A stretch of DNA of 64,000 bases, taken from positions 6,384,001-6,448,000 of the forward strand of contig NC_088307.1 of assembly GCF_032854445.1 (NCBI RefSeq), read 5' to 3'. Every line of letters begins with the position of its first letter. Position 1 is the first letter of the stretch. The DNA is from Liolophura sinensis. Taxonomy: Eukaryota > Mollusca > Polyplacophora > Chitonida > Chitonidae. The notes under the pieces were generated by a model. That model was given only the letters and a program-made list of their open reading frames with translations, was not told the DNA's origin and ran no database searches. Positions 57,444-64,000 of the stretch are shown one piece after another. The translations under genes were made by a program, and so were the position numbers.

Positions 57444-57630
57444 CAATTCTCAACAGGGGGCAGTTTCAGTCAGATTCCACCCCGCACCTTTGACCGTCCA
57501 GATAATAGAAATGATCGCCATGACAACAACTTAAGAAGGTCAGTCCCAAGGTTTGCTGGCGGTAGACGGGACAGCAGTGGCAGTAGTCATTCTGACAGAT
57601 CCCAGAATTCTCGCTGGCAGCCTGCTCAAG
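57444..57630 (+). CDS. Second coding exon, R/S/D/N-rich segment
   Basis: An exon of 187 nt that starts in phase 0 (matching the donor at 55990) and ends in phase 1 at donor GTAACC. It encodes QFSTGGSFSQIPPRTF, DRPDNRNDRHDNNLRRSVP and RRDSSGSSHSDRSQNSRW. The Arg/Ser/Asp/Asn mixture resembles RS-like or RGG-like linkers of RNA-processing proteins. No folded domain. The plus-strand frame continues only a few codons past the donor before a stop, which supports the splice. Confidence 0.75.
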
Positions 57631-57639
57631 GTAACCTCT

Positions 57640-59370
57640 ACTGAATTATCCCCCCTGATTTCCATATCTGTCTTGCTGTCTTGTTTTGTTACATCATTGT
57701 TCATCTTTGCCTCAAGCCTGTCATATAACACGCCTGATTGGTGGGTTGCCAATCTGCTATCTGCCCTCTGTCTGACACTTCCACTGATCTCCTTTCAGTT
57801 TCACTTTCACTGTCACTCTCTCAGCCTTGTCTGCATGTCTTTGTGAGTTCAAATCTGAAAACTCTGACATCTGAGTTGTCTTTTCTCACATGAATGAACT
57901 GCAGTGGTAACTAAAACCCCAATTTTGTCCATTAGTCAAGTTTCTGATACTGTCCTGTTACTGCTGAAGGGAAATTGGTTTCACTATATACAAGGTACTG
58001 ATGAATCTTGTTTAAATTTTGAATATTTATGTATGTATGTATTTGATTTGTGTTTTATGGAACACTGGAGAATATTTCACTTACAAGATGGGATTAAATA
58101 CATGGCTGAATTAAATTATATGGCCGACATATTAAAAATCTGTGGCTCAAAAGGAAAGATAACAAATAATATAATCAAAGTGATTTCAGAAGAGGTGATC
58201 CAGACCTTAACGGCTACAGTCATTTAGTTCTGATATACTTGTTAACTGTTGTAATCAATAATCAGTGTGGAATTCTTTATAAGATGGCCAGGTGATTAAA
58301 TTAGAGAAATTGGAAAGAAGATGTCTTACCACTTCGGCTGAAAGGTAAAACCAAGCTTGCCTGATGTCAGCACAAACAGCTGTATTCTGCAGTCTGATTT
58401 GTTAAATTTGATAACATTTCCTTGCTTACAGTTTTCAATCTTATGGATTTTGAACTTTAGCCTGACTGACCCCTCTCCCCAAAAGGGTTTACTCTGAAGT
58501 TTTTATTGAGATTTTGTTAGAAATTTTTTTCCTGTTAATTTTTCTGTCCATGTTGATGTCTTCAAATCCTTATCTTTTTTTAGTTGTGAGAATAAAGAAA
58601 AACAAAAAAATTCCGTACTTGCTTGACCTAATTTTTTTTTATAGGGTTGGGTTACGCCGGACAAAAAATTTTGTAAGGATTGCCTTTTAAATTTGTTTTT
58701 TTTTTAAATTCTAAAGAATCCTATTGCTTCCTAATGTCACAGAAATTCCGAATGTGTTTTTTTCGTGTGGGTGGGGGAGAGGGGAGGGGTTGAAGTACAT
58801 GTAGTTGGGGTGACGTAGTCCTACTGGCATTGAAATGTTGCTAATGCACTCGAATTTCACACACTGTGTATATAATGTCAGGGTGTACCAGACTGTTGAA
58901 ATCTTGTGAATGCATTCTTCCTTGTGGTCACAGGTAATCTGATTCATTTGCCAGCTGTTTTCCTTTGCCATAGTTTAGCACTGAGCCAGCCTGAATTAGG
59001 TCAGCTTTAGACTATTATTCATTATTTAGCTTCCAGTGAAATAAGTTACATATTGACAGTATCATGCTTGGTGTGGCAAACTCCGCTACTAAGGGGTCAG
59101 TTTGAAATCATTCCATCACATTAATATTGTTTCTCAACAGCATTTCCTACTCTACATGTATGATACCAGACAGTAAATTTTACAAATACAGAAGCAAGCA
59201 ACTTATGACAGAAAGGGTGTCAGATTACTGTCTGGTGCAAGGGATCACTTTTTGTTAGCAATCACAAATACTTGCAAATGTGACACTCTTCTGGCTAGCC
59301 CTCTGCTTATGGTGTATTCTTGCCTCAAGTCCTACACATGTAGCTCTTGTAACAACTGTCTTTTCAAACT
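57640..59370. other. Intron 2, first part
   Basis: No exon recognised. A SINE-A tail scrap lies at 58033-58095 (TTGATTTGTGTTTTATGGAA, AATATTTCACTTACAAGATG). A pyrimidine-rich stretch and poly-T runs occur at 58500-58720. Confidence 0.5.
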
Positions 59371-59379
59371 TTGGCTTTT

Positions 59380-60330
59380 GTTCTAGTTTGCTCTTCAGCA
59401 TTCAACATTTGGACTTACTTAAGTCGTAACGATTTTGTGTTAAAAACTTTGGCTGCTGCTCTACTTGTCTTTTCAGCATTCAACATTTGGACTTGCCGTA
59501 ACAATTTTCTGTTTAAAACTTCAGTTTTTGCTCCAGCTGTCTTTTCAGTATTCAACATGTGGACTTGCCTGTGTTGTAACAATTCTCTGTTAGAAACTTT
59601 GTCTTTTGCTCTAGTTGTCTTTTCAGTGTTCAACATGTGAACTTGCCATGTCTTTTCAGTGTTCAACATGTGAACTTGCCTTGTCTTTTCAGTGTTCAAC
59701 ATGTGAACCTGCCATGTCTTTTCAGTGTTCAACATGTGAACTTGCCTTGTCTTTTCAGTATTCAACATGTGAACTTGCCATGTCTTTTCAGTGTTCAACA
59801 TGTGAACTTGCCTTGTCTTTTCAGTGTTCAACATGTGAACCTGCCATGTCTTTTCAGTGTTCAACATGTGAACTTGCCTTGTCTTTTCAGCGTTCAACAT
59901 GTGAACTTGCCTTGTCTTTTCAGTGTTCAACATGTGAACCTGCCATGTCTTTTCAGTGTTCAACATGTTAACTTGCCAGGTCTATTCAGCGTTCAACATG
60001 TGAACTTGCCTTGTCTTTTCAGTGTTCAACATGTGAACCTGCCATGTCTTTTCAGTGTTCAACATGTGAACTTGCCTTGTCTTTTCAGTGTTCAACATGT
60101 GAACTTGCCTTGTCTTTTCAGTGTTCAACATGTGAACTTGCCAGGTCTTTTCAGTGTTCAACATGTGAACTTGCCAGGTCTTTTCAGTGTTCAACATGTG
60201 AACTTGCCAGGTCTTTTCAGTGTTCAACATGTGAACTTGCCTTGTCTTTTCAGTGTTCAACATGTGAACTTGCCAGGTCTTTCCAGTGTTCAACATGTGA
60301 ATTGCTTTGTCTTTTCGTGTTTTATATGGA
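59380..60330. repeat. 33-bp minisatellite with splice-acceptor-like units
   Basis: About 21 tight units of TGTCTTTTCAGTGTTCAACA + TGTGAACTTGCCT from 59620, preceded by three longer units of about 72-79 bp (near 59393, 59470 and 59543) that contain the same core plus a TAACAATTTTCTGTTTAAAA spacer. The 11-codon period keeps all three plus frames and one minus frame open for hundreds of codons; these are not genes. It lies in intron 2 of the plus-strand gene. Confidence 0.95.
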
Positions 60331-60419
60331 CTTGTGTCCAGCCACAAGCTGTATATCACAAGACCTGTAAATGCTTTTGTTCTTCACTTTTGCTGTCTCT
60401 TATAGAAGACAGTTTGTCT

Positions 60420-61130
60420 TTTGCTGCGCTGGTGTTGTTTCGTACTAATGCTCATAAGAGCCCTATTTCACAAACTGTATGTACCATTATGTGCATGTTC
60501 TCCAATACACACGATTCCTCATTCAGACAACATATCTGAAATTGCTGAATGTATTTCAGTAATGACACCTGTTTTGTTAAGCCCTTTCCTTTTCACCCCA
60601 TGTCATTTTTTCGAAAAAATTTATATACACGTATACGCAAAACATATGTAAACTCAAACAGTGGTCTCTTCCCTAAGTTGGTTTTGTCCACTGTCTCTAT
60701 GGCTCAAGAAAATTCTTCTTTGTTTGTTTTTAGGCCCTCTATATTCTTCCCATTTCATTTATTTAAAACTTTTTGCTCTGTTTGTAACATGTGTGAAAAT
60801 CAGACAGTGATCTCTTACTAATAGGTTGTCAACTTTTGTCCACTGTCTGTTTGGCTCTGGAGAATGTTTTTTGTTTGCTGTGCTGGTTAGGCCCTTTCCA
60901 TTCTCCTTCTTTCAACTGAGCAAAACTTCAAACTATTATCTGTAAAATATGCGGAAAATCAAACAGTGATCTCTTGTTTCAGTTCGTGGGTTTTGTTGAA
61001 TGTTGTGATGGCCCTAGAAAACAATACAATTTGTTATTTGTATGATCGGTTTTGTAGGGCCTCTCCAATCTCCTCATTCTGTTGGTTCAAAACTTCAAAA
61101 ATTTCTTTTTCAGTTTCAACGGATACAAAT
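60420..61130. repeat. ~155-bp degenerate tandem repeat
   Basis: At least three units begin AAACAGTG.TCTCTT (60656, 60802 and 60962), each followed by TTTTGTCCACTGTCT or a related form, GGCTC.AGAAAA, TTAGGCCCTTTCCATTCTCC and AAAACTTCAAA. A weaker fourth lies before 60650. Confidence 0.7.
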
Positions 61131-61530
61131 GTTTTGTTATTGTTCTTCCATTGCAGTGGCTTTTTGGACCATCGGTTTGTCTACAGTGCACATGTGGCGC
61201 CTGTAATGGTCAGCTTACATGAATATGCGTTTGGCCATTATAGCTCCACCGCTCACATGACACTCAATGTCTGTCAGTGGGTGAGGTTCTGTGTGCAGAC
61301 GCTTTTGTCAAGGTACCATGGTTACCATCATTCTGATACGATATTTTTTTTAGTCATCCCTTTATATTGACATGGATCAGGTTGAATGCATAGTTCTCTA
61401 ATCTGTGACTCAAACTACAGAAGTCCAGAAGTACTCATAACACTTTACAGTTTATTCAAAAAAACAAATGAGCAAAATTGGAACTGTATCTTGCAGATCT
61501 TATAGGTCACGTCAGAACTGGTTGGACGCT

Positions 61531-61850
61531 TGGGTGGCCTAATGGTTAGAATGTCGGCCTCAAGACGGGAGACCTGGGATCAAACCTGGGTCGGGCCATA
61601 CCAAAGACTGTAAAAATTGAACTTGTTGCTGCCTCACTTGTGGCTCAGCACAGAGAGGTTAGAGCTAGGAGACAGGACTGATTGGCCCGGTGTCAGTATA
61701 ATGTGATTGGGTGGGGTGTCATGTCTGGTGTCTTCAGCATGACACATAAGCGGACTAAAAGACACAGTGTATTATGTACACTCACCTCGTTGTCATATGA
61801 CTAAAGAATTGTTTAGTAGGACGTTAAACCTCAAGCATTCATTCATTCAG
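61531..61850 (+). mobile_element. SINE-B' (tRNA-derived), near full length
   Basis: Head TGGGTGGCCTAATGGTTAGA and GATCAAACCTGGGTCGGGCC; body TTGTTGCTGCCTCACTTGTG and GGTGTCATGTCTGGTGTC; tail GTCATATGACTAAAGAATTG and GGACGTTAAACCTCAAGCAT. It shares the tail with SINE-B but has a different body. Confidence 0.75.
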
Positions 61851-61869
61851 AACTGATTGTGCTGTCATG

Positions 61870-62780
61870 GTTGTTGCTTACGTTGCCGTGGCAATAGACA
61901 AGACAGGGCCCATGGATCTGATATAGGTATCACTATGGTCCATTTCTTGCGTTTGTATATTTAATGCTGTCTTTTTCTTTTCCCTGTAGTAACTGTTGCT
62001 TGCTTATTGTTCATAATTAGCTTCTAGAAAAATCTAAGAAAAGTTCGGAATGAGATGAGTTGTTTTGACATCCCTTTCATTCAGCCTAATTTGCATATCA
62101 CTCAGCACATCATGCTCAGCCATATATTGCACAAATTTGCATATAAACTTTATTTCAGGACATGGACCTTGTATCATTAAGCAGATATAAATGATAAAAT
62201 ACTTTGAGTTCTATTTTATTTCAGGCAAAACTTTTTGTTTCTAGGAGGAGAATTACGTGCCTCTGTTATAGGCAGAAGACTAGATATTAAATTTTAAAAC
62301 TGAAATTGGTTTGCATGCATGAACCACAACCTGGGAAATGTTTATAGCACCTGCCAGTCAGTGTCAGATGTGTGATAATAAATGTCCAGAATATGCTGGC
62401 ATCCTTCGACAAAAAAAAAACAACAACAAAAAACAAAGAAACAAATGACAAACCCCACATGCTTCCTCACTCTGTTGTAAAAAATCACATTCAAAGCTGC
62501 CTTGTGTTGTCCCCTGTACAGTGAGACAACTACAAGGTTTAATCATTAAACCATCTTGCCAACATGTACATCGTCCTATTTGTAGTTGAAAAAAGATACG
62601 TAAGCCATTTTTAGCTACGACCTAAACACCTCTGTAAGTCGATTAGTCGTACTGTGTGTTGGTAGGTGGATGGGTCAAATTTGTGACAAAGGCCTGTCCT
62701 ATTTTAACATGGGCCTCTCACCTAATGAATCATAACCTCTGTATGCCACAGAACTGAAGTTTCCTCACTTTAATACAGAA
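61870..62780. other. Intron 2, later part
   Basis: No exon or mobile element recognised. A short adenine-rich stretch lies at 62411-62445. Confidence 0.45.
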
Positions 62781-62782
62781 CA

Positions 62783-63040
62783 GACCTGGGATCAAACCTG
62801 GGTGGTGTCATTCCAAAGACTTTAAAATGGGTAATTTTTGCTGCCTCCCTTGGCCCTCAGCACTGAGAGGTTAGAGCAAGGACACAGGACCAGGTGGCCC
62901 GGTGTCGGTATAATGTGACAGGGTAGGGTGTCATGTCTGGTGATGCTTCAGTGGCGGCAACACTTTGATGGCAGGGCGATTCCATGCCATCCATCATCAC
63001 AGAATAGGCACGCACACCTAATGACTTGTACCGGCACTGA
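62783..63040 (+). mobile_element. 5'-truncated SINE-B'
   Basis: Begins at ACCTGGGATCAAACCTGGG and follows the body of the 61.5-kb copy (CAGCACTGAGAGGTTAGAGC, GGTGTCATGTCTGGTGATGC). It lacks the tail, where the next SINE-B begins. Confidence 0.7.
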
Positions 63041-63041
63041 T

Positions 63042-63437
63042 GTCTGAGTTGGTCGAGCGTCCGCTTCGGCGGTGAGTCATTGCTGTGTCATTCCTGGGTT
63101 GGGTCACAACTAAGACGTAAAAAGAGGAAGTTGTAGCTTCCTCGGTTGGCATTCAGCCTTAAGGTAATAGTGAAACTACTGGTTGACCCATATCAGTGTA
63201 ATGGCTTGGGTGGGGTGCCTTACTTTCCTTCCGTAAGTCGTTTTAGTGAAATAGCACTAGAGATAAAAGTGGCAACAAAGAGGCACATTACACGTACATG
63301 CACTCTGAGGACTCCTTCGTCGTCATATGACTGAAAAATTGTTAAGCATGACGTTGAACTCTAAGCACTCACTCAAACTCATCCTAATGACTCTTCGTCA
63401 TATGACTGAAAAATTGTGAAGTATGACATTAAACCAT
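63042..63437 (+). mobile_element. SINE-B with duplicated tail
   Basis: Head GAGTTGGTCGAGCGTCCGC; body AGAGGAAGTTGTAGCTTCCT; tail CGTCATATGACTGAAAAATT to CACTCACTCAA at 63378. A second partial tail (CTTCGTCATATGACTGAAAA) follows at 63390-63437, and a further scrap lies at 63660-63700. Confidence 0.75.
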
Positions 63438-63552
63438 TGTGTAACATGTTTTTCTTCCTATGTGTATAATTCCATGTTTGTAAGGTTGATCTTGTCTCCT
63501 TGTTCCAACTGTTAACCTTGGTGTAATCACGTTGTCATGTGTTTGTGAGCAG

Positions 63553-63617
63553 GAGGCAGTACGCAACAGACCAGGGATGTGTATGACCCAGCTGAGCCCA
63601 CCGATGACCAGGAACAG
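63553..63617 (+). CDS. Third coding exon, acidic segment
   Basis: A 65-nt exon with acceptor GTTTGTGAGCAG and donor GTATGT. It starts with two bases that complete the split Gly codon from the exon ending at 57630, and it ends in phase 0. It encodes GGSTQQTRDVYDPAEPTDD and EQ. The phase fit across a 5.9-kb intron supports the join, although additional exons in between cannot be excluded. Confidence 0.65.
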
Positions 63618-63619
63618 GT

Positions 63620-64000
63620 ATGTACACATCAGGGGCACCTGATCACCCATTGTGTTCAGTATGACTGAAAAATTGTTAGGTAAAACCCCAAGCATACATT
63701 CAGCGGGCACCTTCTCATACAAGGCCATTATTCTTACGTTGATTTATGTATTTCTATATTATAGCCCCGCACAACAATGAAGGGCAGATGGGGGGAGGGG
63801 GCGTGATGGTCTGTCTGCCCGTTTGTAGTCCGGTTTTTCTGATGAGCTTGCAGCAGATATTGCTTAAGCTTGATGACATTCTGCAGTTCTAGTCAGACTC
63901 GTCCGCAGTTAGTTTTTTGCCTGGTATGTTCATTTTGAACAGTATTGTGAAGAAGAAGAGTGCTTACCTCACACACGCTGAATCTCTTACAATGTCAATG
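63620..64000. other. Intron 3, beginning
   Basis: Intronic sequence after the donor at 63618. Only the SINE-B tail scrap at 63660-63700 is recognised. Confidence 0.5.

Larger units (their letters stand above)
55174..63617 (+). other. Span of G/Q/N-rich nuclear-type protein gene, open to the right
   Basis: Three exons (55174-55989, 57444-57630, 63553-63617) join in matching phases (0, then 1) and give one continuous low-complexity, basic protein start of about 347 residues from the ATG at 55201. A 5' exon upstream and further exons beyond 64000 are implied by the terminal splice sites. Large introns carry SINE-A, SINE-B' and SINE-B copies and a minisatellite. Confidence 0.75.

Noticed and set aside
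59637-60539. 300-codon plus-strand ORF with an 11-residue repeat
   Set aside because: It is one of four frames open across the 33-bp array. It has no conserved flanks and lies in an intron between two phase-matched exons.

Overview
The window looks like gene-poor, repeat-rich nuclear DNA of a marine invertebrate. It has long introns with GT-AG borders, vertebrate-like CCP (sushi) exon modules, many tRNA-derived SINEs, a decayed Polinton and about a dozen minisatellites. The SINE tails resemble repeats I associate with molluscs, so a mollusc is my best guess; this is inference. There is no bacterial-style coding.

Region 1 (about 1-31.2 kb) is the inside of one large minus-strand gene for a multi-CCP protein. 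Nine exons can be read with confidence: 28.5, 23.4, 22.75, 18.7, 18.2, 15.0, 12.2, 8.3 and 3.3 kb, in 5' to 3' order. A less certain exon lies at 31.2 kb. Nearly every exon is symmetric phase 1-1. One CCP module is split by a phase-2 intron between 22.7 and 18.7 kb. The 3.3 and 8.3 kb exons sit in recently duplicated blocks. Two exons (18.2 and 28.5 kb) carry single-base frame breaks. Introns hold minisatellites of 36, 53, 56 and 72 bp, SINEs, MITEs and retroelement scraps. The gene runs off the left edge.

Region 2 (31.3-54 kb) is intergenic or deep intronic. It contains more SINEs, a 36-bp minisatellite made from a SINE tail, 42-bp and 37-bp arrays, and a scrambled transposon zone at 39.7-44.3 kb. 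That zone joins a DNA-transposon-like ORF to fragments of a Polinton/Maverick: integrase, capsid-associated protein and a minus-strand protein-primed DNA polymerase B. A GC-rich block at 45.6-46.0 kb has E2F-, CCAAT- and CRE-like motifs followed by a TATA-like box. A four-unit tandem repeat at 47.2-47.7 kb carries a CTCF-like core in every unit. This interval could separate the regulatory domains of the two genes; that is a hypothesis.

Region 3 (55.2 kb to the right edge) is the 5' part of a plus-strand gene for a G/Q/N-rich, probably nuclear protein. Three phase-matched exons lie at 55.2, 57.4 and 63.6 kb. Its second intron contains a large 33-bp minisatellite whose every unit looks like a 3' splice site.

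Most long open frames in the window are artefacts of minisatellites whose period is a multiple of three.
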